A stretch of DNA of 60,000 nucleotides from Apostichopus japonicus (lineage: Eukaryota; Echinodermata; Holothuroidea; Aspidochirotida; Stichopodidae). The position numbers and the translations under genes were made by a program. Below the pieces are notes generated by a model. It ran no database searches and was not told where the DNA came from. It worked only from the letters and a program-made list of their open reading frames with translations. Positions 35,267 to 47,920 of the stretch are shown here, in pieces; position 1 is the stretch's first letter; each line of letters starts with the position of its first letter. The stretch lies in assembly GCF_037975245.1 (NCBI RefSeq), contig NC_092570.1, positions 7,113,001-7,173,000 of the forward strand. The letters are read 5' to 3'.

Positions 35267-36796
35267 TCAATCCATCTCCACTTCCACATTCGTACATTGT
35301 ACGAAATCTCGTAACGTCGTCGGCAGAGGTAACTCATCAAAACAGAGGGCGCAAGACAGTTTCTCTTGCCCCAGACTACGACGAATAGACACGCGAGATA
35401 AATGTTGGAGAGATGGTACCTCGCACAGTACTTCGTTGATTAAACTCGTAGATTTGCACAATCTTAGGCTTTGTTTTAGATGACGACATATCAATGGTTT
35501 TGACCAATAAGAACTCCACAATCTAAGAAGCGTCAAAAGTGAATGGCATTGTTCTTTGTTAGCCGGATAAATCTGCCAAACACAGAAACCAAAAGGTGAG
35601 TATTCACATTTGAATTCAGGGTCCAAACCGCGATCTAGAAGGAATTTTATAGCAAGCAATTGAAACTTTTGTGTCGTAAACATCTTTTCTCTCTGACAAT
35701 TGCAAATCGTGGCCCCATGGTCAAACGCTGTGGCCATCATTTCCAAATTTGGAAAAGCTTGCCAGAGAGGGCACTGTAACATGCCGTGATCCTGCATGGA
35801 GGCGCCATTCTTCAATAGATATTTGACTATTTCCGTGTGTCCTGCACTTACCGCAAGATACAGAGGCGAAGCGACTCGTTCCAGCAGACGGAAAAACGCT
35901 CGTGTTCTTGTTCCTGGCGCGGTCTCTGTGTTTGGATCGTAACCTGCTTCAACTGCGAACTTCACAATATCCAGGTGTCCGTTCTCAGCGGCGATATGCA
36001 GAATGGATTTCCTGGTGCCGTCATAAAACTTCCTGGTCTGTGTAAGTGGTTCCAACCTTTTAACAATGCTGAGATGTCCTCTACTTGCAGCGAGTAATAA
36101 CGGAGACGCATTCTGCACGGTCGGTCTCTTTGTGTCTGGATTGGCGCCACAAGATAACAGGAAATCAACACACCACTCGTGACCTTCCCGAGAAGCGAAG
36201 CAAAGTGGAGTCTCGTGGAGTACAACAGACGCGCCGCATGGGCAAAAACTCATAGCATCCGGGTCCTCGTAAAATAGCAACAGTTTCAGACAATCAAAAT
36301 GGCCATGCCTAGCCGCAATAAAGTACGGATCCGTGTCCCTTTGTCTTTGAGATGAATTCGTCCATGGTACACCGCCGTGCATTAGAAGTTGCTTCAATAC
36401 TGTGACGTTACCCGTCTTCGCGCACCACCCTAGCGGATTTAGCCCAAACGTACCGCAAATGGCGTCCAGGTTAGCACCGCTTTCTACCAGCTTTTCGATC
36501 GACACGGATGAGATATTCTTGCCCGATTTGATAAGATCAATTAATGCAGATCGAGGTTGATTCGGGTCTGCGCCAAGCTCAAGGAGAACGCATAACGCCT
36601 CATTACATCCAAATTTAGCCGCTAGAAGTAACGCCGTGTCCCCTTGTGGAGTCTTCTCCTGCATACTGGCGCTACCATTGGTCGCAACAATATTTCGGAC
36701 AGTTGTGACGTCATTCTGTATTACCGCCACATGTAACTCACTCCAACATTTTTCCTGTCTCGCATTTCCGAATAGAAGTCTAAATAAGTTCAACAT
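35267..36796 (-). CDS. Ankyrin-repeat and SOCS-box protein (ASB type), intronless
   Basis: The 509-residue product is predicted to be a substrate receptor of a Cullin5-Elongin B/C ubiquitin ligase in the cytoplasm. Ankyrin repeats are seen at about 17-48, 49-80, 117-148, 153-184, 194-225, 229-260, 264-292 and 309-338, with hallmarks such as GDTALLLAAKFG, SPLLLAASRGHLSIVK and LHIAAENGHLDIVK. The C-terminus (about 459-501) is a SOCS box. Its BC-box-like SLQHLSRVSIRRSL (462-475) is the Elongin C contact, and LPLPTTLRDF (489-498) is the Cul5-box-like part. An in-frame TAA two codons upstream of the ATG fixes the start if the message is unspliced there. Which vertebrate ASB it matches, and its substrate, cannot be told by eye. 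A 21-residue stretch at 341-361 has lost clear ankyrin form. Confidence 0.93.
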   Translation of the reverse strand: MLNLFRLLFGNARQEKCWSELHVAVIQNDVTTVRNIVATNGSASMQEKTPQGDTALLLAAKFGCNEALCVLLELGADPNQPRSALIDLIKSGKNISSVSIEKLVESGANLDAICGTFGLNPLGWCAKTGNVTVLKQLLMHGGVPWTNSSQRQRDTDPYFIAARHGHFDCLKLLLFYEDPDAMSFCPCGASVVLHETPLCFASREGHEWCVDFLLSCGANPDTKRPTVQNASPLLLAASRGHLSIVKRLEPLTQTRKFYDGTRKSILHIAAENGHLDIVKFAVEAGYDPNTETAPGTRTRAFFRLLERVASPLYLAVSAGHTEIVKYLLKNGASMQDHGMLQCPLWQAFPNLEMMATAFDHGATICNCQREKMFTTQKFQLLAIKFLLDRGLDPEFKCEYSPFGFCVWQIYPANKEQCHSLLTLLRLWSSYWSKPLICRHLKQSLRLCKSTSLINEVLCEVPSLQHLSRVSIRRSLGQEKLSCALCFDELPLPTTLRDFVQCTNVEVEMD

Positions 36797-37828
36797 TTTT
36801 TATGAAGTATAGTGTAGTATTGGTACTCGTATATTTTCCAGTATTGGCTTAACTATGGTGTATGTTATGTGGTACCTACTGCTTGCCTTAGTGTGCTGTA
36901 TCTGTGAAGGCTTTTTCAGGCTGCGCACAACGTTAAGGATACTCTATTATTGAAGAAAATATCGGTTTTCCATAGTTACTAACGACTTTGCTATATTGCG
37001 AAGTTATTCGGCAGTATATATATATACACTAGATTTCTGTACTATGTATATATATATATAAGCTTATATGTGCATAATATTGATGGGACGTGTTTGTGTC
37101 CTATCATTGCGCTATTAATGTGACATGCTGCGATACATTGCGCTATGACCGCGACAGTAGGCCTACTTAAAATTGATTTTTTATTTACAGCAGACTCCGA
37201 AGGGAACAAATGTCTTTTGATGGTATTAACAATCTACTTATGTTCGTTACAATGAGATGCAAAACAAGGAGTAAGATCTTATCGAAGAAATGAAACGATT
37301 TTTTATCCAGCAGTAAGATATACACAGGGTAAATGTCACAAATTATTTACACTGTTTTGTAATGTCTCGCGTAAGGCTGTAACGTAAATACACCGTAAAT
37401 GATATAAGAAATTCGCATCCAAATAAAGGCGTTGTCTGTTCCCCGTTGTATCCAGTGACGTTATAAATGAAGATATTAGTATTAACGTTGTCTCTTTCCT
37501 CAAGAACAAATTGCATTTCACCTGCTTTTACGGAGTACCTTTCATCCTACACACTATGGAATCAAAACGCTTTATCCTTGTTATTCTTTAAAGACCTATA
37601 TGAGAACGTCCTCGAGTTGTGACCATGTGATGTTTTATGAAGCCTTAGCTCAATTATAGTAATGTCATCTTTATAGTGTAATAGGCCCGTATCCGTCAAA
37701 ACAGCGGACTTAATTCATTACAGTTCATTTCCGCGTTAACAGAGCTCATCCATGGGGCTCAGTTAAACTGTTCTTATGTGCGTATATATGTATATATATA
37801 TCGGCCTACATATATAGTCTATATTCGA

Positions 37829-37896
<68 letters not shown>

Positions 37897-38547
37897 TTAC
37901 ACACACTTTTTGAAAATCATTGTACTGCAGTTATTTGAAAAATTTGGCGCGAGTACAAGCTCATCAATAGAGCAGCATTAGTCATTTAGCCTGATATGAA
38001 CATTTAACATGTGCCTACAAATATGAACTCAGTTTTATGATGACATGATATAGGAAACATGAGTCATAGGCAACATAGTGCGGCATTTTTGACCCTGTAA
38101 AAACGTAGACTACCACGAAGTTAAACTTCAGGATTTGGCATAAACAACGCACATATATTGCTTTACTATATTGTGTATAGATGATACACATGAATAATAT
38201 ATGAACACTATATATATACGATCCCAAAAAGGAAACTGAAGTGAAGGAGTTAAAATAAATGTTTCAGTTTACATCGCGAGATTACGACGCCAAAGGTCAT
38301 GTAAATAACCGGTTATTCCGAGGTACCAAACCATTGTTTAATGACTATAGACGTTCCAAATCGGTTGGGTGCAAAGTATGTAAACAGATTTATATATGTA
38401 TGCATGTGTTTGATTAAGTTATCACCATCATACGGTCACACGAGAAGATTGCATAGACATCCTCTACATTGAATTAAATAAGCTATACAGGCAAGCCACA
38501 CTGATGCTGTATTTTATCAAGTTCTTGAGCGTTGTTGTTGGTTAAGT
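36797..38547. other. Intergenic region between the divergent ASB and esterase genes
   Basis: The two genes point away from each other, so both promoters should lie here. No TATA box or CCAAT array could be assigned; the many TATATA strings belong to simple repeats. No further exon is seen. Confidence 0.45.
37783..37894. repeat. TA microsatellite
   Basis: Interrupted TA at first, then pure TA from about 37838 to 37894. It lies in the region between the divergent genes. Confidence 0.93.
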
Positions 38548-41500
38548 ATGACAGAACGGTTGTGGTCTCTGTACGAAGAGGTAATGAGGTGGTTGGAACG
38601 CATCAGACACAGGGTCGGGGCAGCCCTCTGTATACTTTATCCTACGATAATACCGAAGGGTATCGCGGAACGATGGAAGTACCGTATGCTTATGTCATTG
38701 TATTGGTACGTCAAGTTCATGGTGAGTACTATACCACGGTAGGCTATTGTTACACCACGCTCACCTTGTAGCACTAACGAGGTATCTCAGTATGTTGGAC
38801 TTTAGTCTGTCGATATGAATTATTCATGTGTATATTATAAGTCAAGCTCAGTTTTGCTCACGATCCATACACTCAATTATAACAAGGTATATACGCATGC
38901 GTGGAATGAGTTGGGAGTTCATATGATGACGGGCAAATCTCTGCAATAAATTATAAAATTTGCAATACCACACTGGTTGCATTCCTCCTCAATGTGCATT
39001 CCTCCTCAATGAGTGTACCTTTCCCAATGCCTGTACCCATCAATACTGACTGCACCGTACACACAAGAGGCAGGATGGCGTGGGTGGGTGAGGGGTTGGG
39101 TTTGGTAGGAGATATTGATGCAATGGATTAGCAGCAGTTACGTGGCGTAGGGAGAGTCAATCAAACGGATAGTTATAATCACTTCTAAAGAAGCGGTACG
39201 CACACGCACTGACTTTGTGCACTTAGTTCACATGTAACTTAAGTTTATGTTGTTATATTGTTATGAAAAGAAGGCTGCATGATCGATCAATTTATAGCAG
39301 GGGTTCCCTAACTGGGGTGCATGAACCCATGGGGTGCGTGAGTCTTTTCCAAGGGGTTCGTGAGACGTTTTTGGAAGTCAAAACATTTTGTTGAACTTAA
39401 ATCTGATATATCATATAATTTAGTAATGTACAAAAGTCGTACCTTTCGACAATCTCTTTTGGCGTTCCATACGCGAATGCTGCCATTGTAGTACCGTACC
39501 GTGCATGTGATAAATAATTGAATTATGAAACAGACACAGGCCGCATGACTTCGGTGAAGATAGTGCACGCATGACAGTACGTCGTGAAGATAAAGAGCTG
39601 ATCTGATCTTGAAGTTTCCAAATAAATGTTCATCTCTTGTTTTTTTTTCCATTACAGTATTACACTATGAACTTGATCTTTTACGAAGCACTGTTATGCG
39701 TTTTATAGACTCAGATCGTGTCTCGAAAAGTTGGGGGTTCGTGGACAACTCTGACATCCACAGGGGGTTCGTTGGGGGGGGGGGATAAAGTTAGGGAAAC
39801 CCAGATTTATAGAGAATATTGCTGAACTGGTCATGTTAATTTCTTTGGGTTTATTCTTAACTATAGGTTTGATATGCAAATAAGATATTCGTTAAGCTTG
39901 GATGGCCATCTTACGCAAGTGTCGAGTAAATTTGCACTTCAAACATTTTTCTGTGTAGGTTTTATCAACCCCCACCCATCAATACCCATCAATCATAGGA
40001 TCATCCCGGCGCAAGAGGATTTTTTTATCAGAGAAATATGACAATTGTAGTCTTTATGAGAATACCGAACCTACAAGGCACGACCCCCCCCCCCCCCAGA
40101 TAGGCACATATACGCCTATTATCGAGTCTCATAAAATGATTTATGCTATAATCATGTAGTTTGGCTGTTTGGTCCACAGGCAATCAAAGCCGGCCAGAGG
40201 CACAACAGCGATGTGAAGAGAATCCAAACAGCTCGGTATTTACGGAAGTTGTTAACGCCCCCACTCCCTCCGGATCCAGCTGTCAACGTAAAGGTCACGA
40301 CTTTGGATGGTATTCCAGTCCGACTTCATGAACCCAACAACAGAGGTCATGAATTACTTCCGGGTTTTATATACTTCCACGGTGGCGGGATGGTACTAGG
40401 AAGCTCAGGTGAATATTTCCGGTCAGTGTGTCGCGGAGTGTGTGAAGACCAGGCCGGGCTATAGACTACTGCCTCCCCCTCCCCTCCCCTCCCCTCCCCC
40501 AAACTGTGCCACCATAGTGTAAAAAAACTTCACAAGTTACAAGACACGAGTGTTTGTGCCCCTCTCTAAGATATCGATGCCCCTACTTAATTTACTGGTG
40601 GCCCATCCAGCTCAAAATTCCTGGCTAAGGGCCCTGTGAAGATAATGATATATAACAACGTTTAGGCGAATGCTACGTACTTTGATTTTAGTACAATTAC
40701 AGCGGGCCAAAGAATCGGTGTCATTTGTTGTGCATTTTACCATAGCTGACTATCTTTGGTCATTCCATGCCATGTTTAGAATACGTGTAGAAGACCTTCA
40801 AAATGATAATCTTGGCGTAACATTTTGTAGCCTCACTTATTTCTCTTATTTGTTCTATTTATAGAAGCCTACGAAAGTGTAACTCGCATCCTCTGCTCTA
40901 GGTTGAATGCAGTTGTCATCTCTGTTGAGTAAGTATAGTAACCATAACCATACGTAACATAATGTATTCAACACACACTTAGAAGAAGGTTGATCCGTTA
41001 TGTTAAAGGGTATGAAGACTCGCGCAAAAAGAAACGAGTAATGCCGGTAATCTGACCTAGTTTCGAATGAGGTGTAACAGAAGTGTAAGACACCACCATC
41101 GATCCCAGAAAATACACACACACAGCTTGCTACCATCGGTAATTAGACACTAATGTACAGTCAGTACATAAAGCTGCGGTCAATACTCACAGCACAGTGT
41201 ACAAACAATACAGCGATGGACATGATCTCAGGTCCAGTTAAAGATAACAAGGTATCACATTTCATAACTGTATACTGTCTGCATTTTGTAGCGACACGAA
41301 CAAAACGTCATTTGCAAGCAACGGAAAGTTAACTTTTTCAGATGACCGCACGGGGTTTGGGGCGAGTCTTCAATGCCTTTAAGACGCTCAGTGCTTCCGA
41401 CAAGAGGACAAGGTGCAGTAATAAGTGTGTCATAAAGAGGAGATCAAGTCAATTGGTTAAATCATGCTATACTCTTTAACATACTCAGCGCAAACACACA

Positions 41501-43032
41501 CCCACACACACACAAACCGTATCTAGTATTTATATCAGGGACTCCTAACAGTTCTGAGTTGGTGATCAGACTCATGTCCATTTAATAGACATTGCCACCT
41601 GCGGCGACACCACGCCCGCGTGGAAATCATTGCTACGAGCATTATTCGGGCCAGGCACCCAACCCCCTCCCCCCAAAAAAACAAAAAAAAACAAAAAAAC
41701 CACCGGTGTCGGGGGTCATGTTTGATATAAAAGTTGAAAACCTGTGTACTCGCAGAACGAGCGGGAACGTATTACAAACTATATCTGGGAGTATGACTTT
41801 TTAAATATTATTATTGTTGTTGTTATTATTATTATTATTACTACTATAAAGAACATATCCGAAGAGCATTCATAAGCATTTATCTGTGGCAACTCAACAA
41901 GCCTTTGGTAAAGCTGAGTACAAACTTCTCATCTTGCTTAATCTATCGAAAAATACATTTCAAATTATGCATTAACGTGATTACGTGAAACACGTGATCT
42001 CGTAGGTGGAAAGCGTATATTTAGTACATGCGTTGCATAGTAAATATAGTACATATATAAGTTCATGATTTATATATATGTAAAATATAACCAAGTTTAC
42101 GATGGAGGTACACCTTTCCCTTCCCAATTCATCTTTCTGCATTCCCATGTAACTCTGACTAGAATAATGCCAGATTATACACAGACAGTGAGCTTCTTCT
42201 CGTTTTTTCCCTCCTTAATTTTAGTTATCGACTCGCGCCAGAACATATCTTCCCTGCAGCTTACGACGATAGTTTGAAGGCATCTAAATGGATTTTGCAG
42301 AACGGTGAGAGATTTGGAATAGACGTGAACCGCGTTGCTATGGGCGGAGACAGTGCAGGTGGTTATCTCACAACCTTGATGACGCAAGCATTACGTCGAG
42401 AAAAGGATTTACCAAAGGTCAAAGTTCAAATATTGGTTTACCCCAACGTTCAGTTCTTCGATATATGCACTCCTTCATATCAAAAATGCCACAAAATCTT
42501 TGGGGACAAAGATGGAGTTCTTCCCAACATAGCAGTACCAGATTTTATGTCTATGTATATTAAAGGCGAGAGTGAACCCCGATTTCTGAAAGCTGCCCTT
42601 GCTAATTTACACGTTTCAGCGGAGTTTAAAAAGAGCGACCTCTATCGGAAACGCCTTAACGTCTCTCGCTTGCTTCCAGCTGAGCACCGACAGTTGTCCA
42701 GCTACTACGAAGGACCCGTCAACGAAGAGAACGGAAGTGACGACATTTGGAACGAAATTGAACAATTTATGATGGATCGTCGATTTTCGCCTCTGATTGA
42801 GGAAGATTTCAGTGATTTACCACCTGCTCTGATTCAAACCTGTGGATTTGACAGTCTCCATGACGACGGTGTGATTTATGCAAATAGGTTGAAAGAGGCA
42901 GGGGTGGAGGTCAAATCAGTGAACTACCAGGATGGTTTCCATGGTATCTTTAGTTACCAGGGGTCGGGCCGATTTGCAACTGCAAACAAAATGATGGACG
43001 AAGTCATTTCATTTACCAAGCAAAACTTGTAG
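38548..43032 (+). CDS. Arylacetamide deacetylase-like esterase (hormone-sensitive-lipase family), four exons
   Basis: Coding exons are 38548-38721, 40180-40408, 40865-40928 and 42225-43032. Every junction has GT/AG and the phases agree (0, 1, 0 after completing codons), giving 424 residues. It is an alpha/beta hydrolase of the AADAC/NCEH1 group, predicted to hydrolyse ester or acetyl groups of lipids and xenobiotics, probably at the ER. The oxyanion motif HGGG is at 125-128 in exon 2. VDYRLAPE is completed across the exon 3/4 junction. GDSAGG carries nucleophile Ser199, Asp365 in GFDSLHDDG and His395 in DGFHG complete the triad. The N-terminus has IPKGIAERWKYR, like the family's region after its membrane anchor, but only a short hydrophobic stretch before it. 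An in-frame TAA at 38479-38481 bounds the first ATG. Length is near the usual 400. A 5' non-coding exon is possible. Confidence 0.92.
39298..39804 (+). mobile_element. hAT-like MITE, family C copy 3, in esterase intron 1, 507 bp
   Basis: It starts CAGGGGTTCCCTAACTGGGG and ends GTTAGGGAAACCCAG, flanked by the exact 8-bp duplication ATTTATAG (39290-39297 and 39805-39812). It has the same length as copy 2 and similar internal sequence throughout. It sits in the first intron of the esterase gene, in sense orientation, far from the splice sites. Confidence 0.93.
41003..41382 (-). mobile_element. TTAA-flanked MITE, family D copy 3, in esterase intron 3, 380 bp
   Basis: The left end TTAAAGGGTATGAAGACTCG and right end CGAGTCTTCAATGCCTTTAA correspond to the right and left ends of the copies at 10331 and 20331, so this copy is reversed. 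TTAA borders both sides. It begins only about 75 bases after the intron 3 donor site. Confidence 0.88.
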
Positions 43033-43168
43033 AAGAAAATTTTAAAAATGGTATCATTTATAAGAATATGAAAGCAAATCTTTTAACATTTTCGTCTGCA
43101 TGCCTGTAGGTACAATTTTCTGAAATGAAAGGCATCGACAATGATCTTAAAACAGTAAACAGTAAAAC

Positions 43169-43542
43169 CAAGGGCGTAGGAACCGGGGGGGGGGGGGCTG
43201 GGGGGCGCCAGCCCCCCAGTGAAAAATGTGGAGGGGCGGAAGTATCATTCCGCCCCCCCCCCCGCTTCGCAAGTCAGAAAACCCCTTTTTCATTTCCAAA
43301 TGAGAAAAAGAATCTCATTTGGAGCACCAAATTGCATCTAAGGCCAAGTGAAAATACAAAATTAAGTTTACAAAATGGAGTGGGTGTTGAAGTGTGCTAT
43401 ATTGCACCAAATTGCATCTGAGGCCACCTGGAAATGCCAAAAATTCCAAAGGGGGAGGGGGATACCCCCTCCCCTTAGACCCCTCCCCCAGGCCGGCCAT
43501 TAGTCTTCAGCCCCCACGCAAAAGTACCTTCCTACGCCACTG
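43169..43542. mobile_element. hAT-like MITE just downstream of the esterase, 374 bp
   Basis: The termini are CAAGGGCGTAGGAA and TTCCTACGCCACTG, matching as inverted repeats with two mismatches. The 8-bp duplication AGTAAAAC (43161-43168 and 43543-43550) is exact. The right half shares the ATTGCATCTAAGGCC and CCCCTCCCCTTAGACCCCTC type sequence with the element at 7179. A perfect GC-rich hairpin (GGGGGGCGCCAGCCCCCC core) lies near the left end. It begins 136 bases after the esterase stop codon, so it may lie in the 3' UTR. Confidence 0.92.
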
Positions 43543-43550
43543 AGTAAAAC

Positions 43551-46500
43551 AGTAATGTCACCCTTATATGCCTCATCAACATTATAATCATGTTGTACTG
43601 ATTGATTTTACGCAACGTGTAATCGTTCATGTTTGTTTTCTTAATAACGACCGTGCTTGGACATTATTTGTATATGTGCTACTATGTGCAACCCGACACC
43701 CATCAATGACGTAGACATCGACAACTTTCATCACTAGTTTTCACACATGTCAACTTGAATATTGTTTATGATGCTGGCCTTATTTGGTATAAAGAGGGCG
43801 AATGGGGGGGGGGGTGTAGGGCTGGCTCTATACTCTTAGAAAGCTCATCACTGTAGTAAAACCTCCTCCTTTTACTATACTTCTTGTTTACAAGTTTGTA
43901 CTATACAAATACAAGGTACAATACTCCATGCTTTAACATTGGTACCCTCCTCCTCCGCCCTCCTCCTCCGCCCTCCCCTTCCCCCTCCCGTAAACGGTAT
44001 CCTTAGAATGTCTATTATCTTCTATGGACTGATGATATATATCTACTACTAATGTCATCTTAAGAACACGATGTGTGCACTTGGCATCAGATATCTGAAT
44101 AGCTATTTTGTACAAACTTTATTTTTATGTGAATTCTTTTTTGGCAGTAATTTATCAATAATGTTCATCGAAAAATAAATATTTTATGTACTATCTACAT
44201 ATTAAAACATAAAAAACATGTAAAGAAAGAAAATAAAACCAACTCTCGCCCGATTCTTATATGCAAAGTAGGTCTATGAGCTATCCAAAAATAATCAATC
44301 TATCAACATGTATTTGCTATGAACGTCTTACAGCTTATAGATTGTATTATGTAGAGGAATGCTTTTATAAAGTGATGGCTGTACATGCACCCCCCCCCCC
44401 CCCCGTTTCTCACTGAACATACATTACACTTCAATAACGCTTCACTTAAAGAAGATCCTGGCATTCCGCATGTGCATAGAACTTATTTTTTCATACTTAA
44501 GATTTATTTTCTTTGTTATCAACTTTCGTTCTCAGATTTCAACACGATCAACTGCCAAAGACAAATTGAACACCACTATTTATTTTTCTTGTGATTTCGA
44601 TTAAGATATACGACACATGTATACGGCATTTTACAAACTACGGCCGTATAGTAGTTCTTTGTCTGTCACTACCCTCAGTTTAGCCAAGATATGACAGGTG
44701 AAGCTTTAAAAATGGAGTAGAATATGAGGTGGTGGTGGTGGTGGGCGGGGGGGGGGGGGTCCAGAGAGATAGGCGGGATCCACTTTGAATTTTCTTTGGC
44801 ACTAAAAAGTATATCTACGCAAAAACTTGATCTTAACAATTTAAGTATATACCCAAAGCATAGGTTTTTAGCGCCCTTCTCGCTCGTGCATTCCTTACTT
44901 AATTTAACCGATTTTTTTTCTTATACACCGCTGTATGTTTCGATATCTACCGATATCCCCCACCCCCTTTCCCCCCTCCTGTCGAGAAATCACTGGATCC
45001 TCCACTGTTTACGCATATATGCCTATTTTAATTGAAGCAGTTCGGGTGTGTGTTTCATCAATGCACAAACCAGTTTGCCGTCTTATTCAAGTGATATTCT
45101 GCATGAATTTCTATTAATGCATGCATGGGCTTTCTGTCCACTCCTCGGCATCACATTTTGTTTTTCATTACTGTTGTATAATATCTTCAATCGGCACGAT
45201 TTAGATCGAACTCGACCATCGATTGTGACTATACATAAATTGTAAACTGCACCTAAAACCACAAACACGAAAGAGTAAAGTAAATGCCCACGCCTTCTCT
45301 GTAGAAAAACAAAGTCCCCAAGTTGAAAGACCGACATGGCTGGCCATTATTTGAAATTCTAGCATATTATAGTATATCGGTCGTAAGAACACCAGATATA
45401 TGGTTAAGTACTTCAAATCGAATATTAATAGGTTTCTGATATGAAGAAATGTTAGGAAACAATTTTCAGGTTTATTCATTATTATTTATCATTTAGCTGT
45501 TTAGATATGTTGATAGTATCAATGTGTGGTATATGGTATTCACATGCATATAAAATACGATGTACTGTAACACCCAGGTGATCCATTGAAACAAAGGAAA
45601 CGATTGTTTGTCATAAAGGATTATATATAGAGAAGAACTGAATTCTCCGCTTCTTTTCGTCGCAATTGTAAACATATATATATACAACAAAAAACACAAT
45701 GAAAGGAATAACAAAGGGCTATGGTTATAGCAGTTTATATTTAAACAGATAGGATGGACACTCCACTGTAGTGTATTTCTCATTTGGTTTGAAAGCTTCA
45801 AGAAAGACATAAAGAGCTATATCGCAGAAATTCTAAATACATCAAAAATATATATAAGAATAAAGTGATCCATTATAAAGATAGTGACTGAGAAATTATT
45901 TCGCCGTGAGTTTTATCTACGATAATTTCCCAGTCCAATTTTCTGCACATATATTATCAGTCTTTTTTTCACCCCTCCCGAAGATTTACAATTTGTGGTG
46001 TCTTGTACTTCCCTCCCCTATAATTCCCTCGCCCTCTATACATCGGTTAACACTGGTGAATACAACTGTGGAGTCAAACCATGTTTATTTTATTTGTTTT
46101 AAGTTCGTAGGGTATAGCACAGCTCGTCATAGGTTACTGACAGCTTCGTATCAATCATTGTCACATTAAAAAAAAAATCTTGGAATATTTAGTTTCACTG
46201 AAGAAATATATATATAAATATGTTCACCCCATACCTGTATAGCCTATATGTATGTAAATACCTGAATATTATCAAACGTTATTAATTTTGCGTTACTCAC
46301 TTCCGTCCGGATTTTGTGTGCAAAATTATTTTTCGTCTGGTATCAAAGTGTGGGCTATAAGGCAACTATGTCACTTTGGTTTCAACTGGATGCGAATTTT
46401 TTTCAACAAAATTTCGCCAACTGGATGGAACACCACTGATATACCAAACACAAGAAAAGGCACATTCTGGTAAGATAGCCATATATGACGTAGTACATAA

Positions 46501-46816
46501 TATAGTAATTGTTATAGTGTCCAAAGAATGTAGAAACAATTTTAGACAGTTAACTGCATGTGTTATATGTGCAAGTTAATCGTACAATTGAATCGAGCTG
46601 TAGATTGAGCATTGGCATGTCTTACGGATATTGTGGCTTAAAATAACAAGTGTATAGGTTAGTTTATTCCACACTTTCAATAATTAATATTACGTCTATT
46701 TTATTTTCAGTCCCAATGCTCCAGTGAGATATACTAAAGACTACAACATACATTATATTTTCCTTTATCTTCAAAATTGAAGTGTTTCGTAAGGAACTAC
46801 GTTTTCTAATCCTGAC

Positions 46817-46819
<3 letters not shown>
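43551..46819. other. Gene-free stretch
   Basis: No gene is recognised. G- or C-runs occur near 43805, 44391 and 44745, and GGTGGT repeats near 44727. A TCCTCCGCCC tandem pair lies near 43950-43970. Open frames are short and lack domains. Confidence 0.4.

Positions 46820-46908
<89 letters not shown>
46820..46908. repeat. TA microsatellite
   Basis: An uninterrupted TA run of about 89 bases. Confidence 0.96.
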
Positions 46909-46912
<4 letters not shown>

Positions 46913-46950
46913 TTCGGATATCGGTTTCGAACCTCTGGACAAACAATCAG

Positions 46951-47005
46951 CGTCCATAGCCTAGTGGTTAGGGTATCCGCATATAAAGCAGGAGGTTTTT
47001 TGGAA
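46951..47005 (+). mobile_element. Degraded tRNA-SINE head between two TA arrays
   Basis: CGTCCATAGCCTAGTGGTTA followed by GGGTATCCGCATATAAAGC and GGAGG resembles the 5' half of a tRNA (A box TAGCCTAGTGG and an anticodon-arm-like segment). The expected B box (GGTTCGAATCC) is replaced by a T-rich sequence. It is a 5' SINE fragment, not a tRNA gene. Confidence 0.5.
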
Positions 47006-47065
47006 GTTTTTTCACTGTTCTGGATTTTCCTTTCTCATTACGTTTTCAATTATATATATCGTTTT

Positions 47066-47067
<2 letters not shown>

Positions 47068-47142
<75 letters not shown>
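47068..47142. repeat. TA microsatellite
   Basis: An uninterrupted TA run of about 75 bases, 160 bases after the previous TA array. Confidence 0.95.
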
Positions 47143-47143
<1 letters not shown>

Positions 47144-47920
47144 CTTGTAGATCAGAAATATTACCAATCAAGATTTGGTGTTTAAAAAAATTCTGGTATA
47201 TTGTCGTTGGAAGTTGAAGTGAATTAATGCAAATGAAACTCGTACAACAACTAAACTTGGGAAAGTGCGCAATCACTGGGACCATTTCTTTCCCTGCTCC
47301 GGGAGGCGGTGGGAGTAAGCGAAAGAAAATCACCCCGTTCTCTCTGAATGAAAACGCTCCGATTACAATGAACTATAAATGATTTAGTGTGAAAGTCAAT
47401 GGGGAGTTTATATCTATGTGACATTATTTCATCCTTCCTTATCCATTTATGGTCTTCGGTAATAGGCTCTTACCTGAAGAAATCTACTCCATTATTATAT
47501 AAGCACGAAAGAAAGACAATCTTAAAATAAATTCTGTTTATATATATATTAAAGTTAAATTGCTATATGAAAATGTTATAGCAATGTTGTTTTGGGATTC
47601 TGGATTCGTTGTATCCCGTAAGGCAACTTTTGGAACGCCAACACTAACAAAAAATGTTCTGGTGAAAGGTTCTATACCGTCTGTACTGAAAACATGTGAT
47701 CATCCTGAAATACGATTTGGACTTCAACTGTTAGCTCATTGAAGTCACAAAACTCGTACACAACATATGTAGCAAGACGTCGAATGAATAAGACAACACA
47801 ATCAACAGGAAGTTACGTAAAGAATTACGGCCTTTTTAATTTACGAGGTTTTAATTTCGCCCTTCTATTTTCGGCAAGAAAAGGTTAATAGCTGGATTTT
47901 TATAACTTCTTTAGCTTTCT

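Noticed and set aside
35837-36225. Frames overlapping the ASB gene in other phases
   Set aside because: They are shadows of the 509-codon ankyrin frame.
39308-39652. A 114-codon minus-strand frame resembling frames at 27652-27914
   Set aside because: Both are parts of the family C MITE. The similarity reflects the repeat, not a conserved protein.
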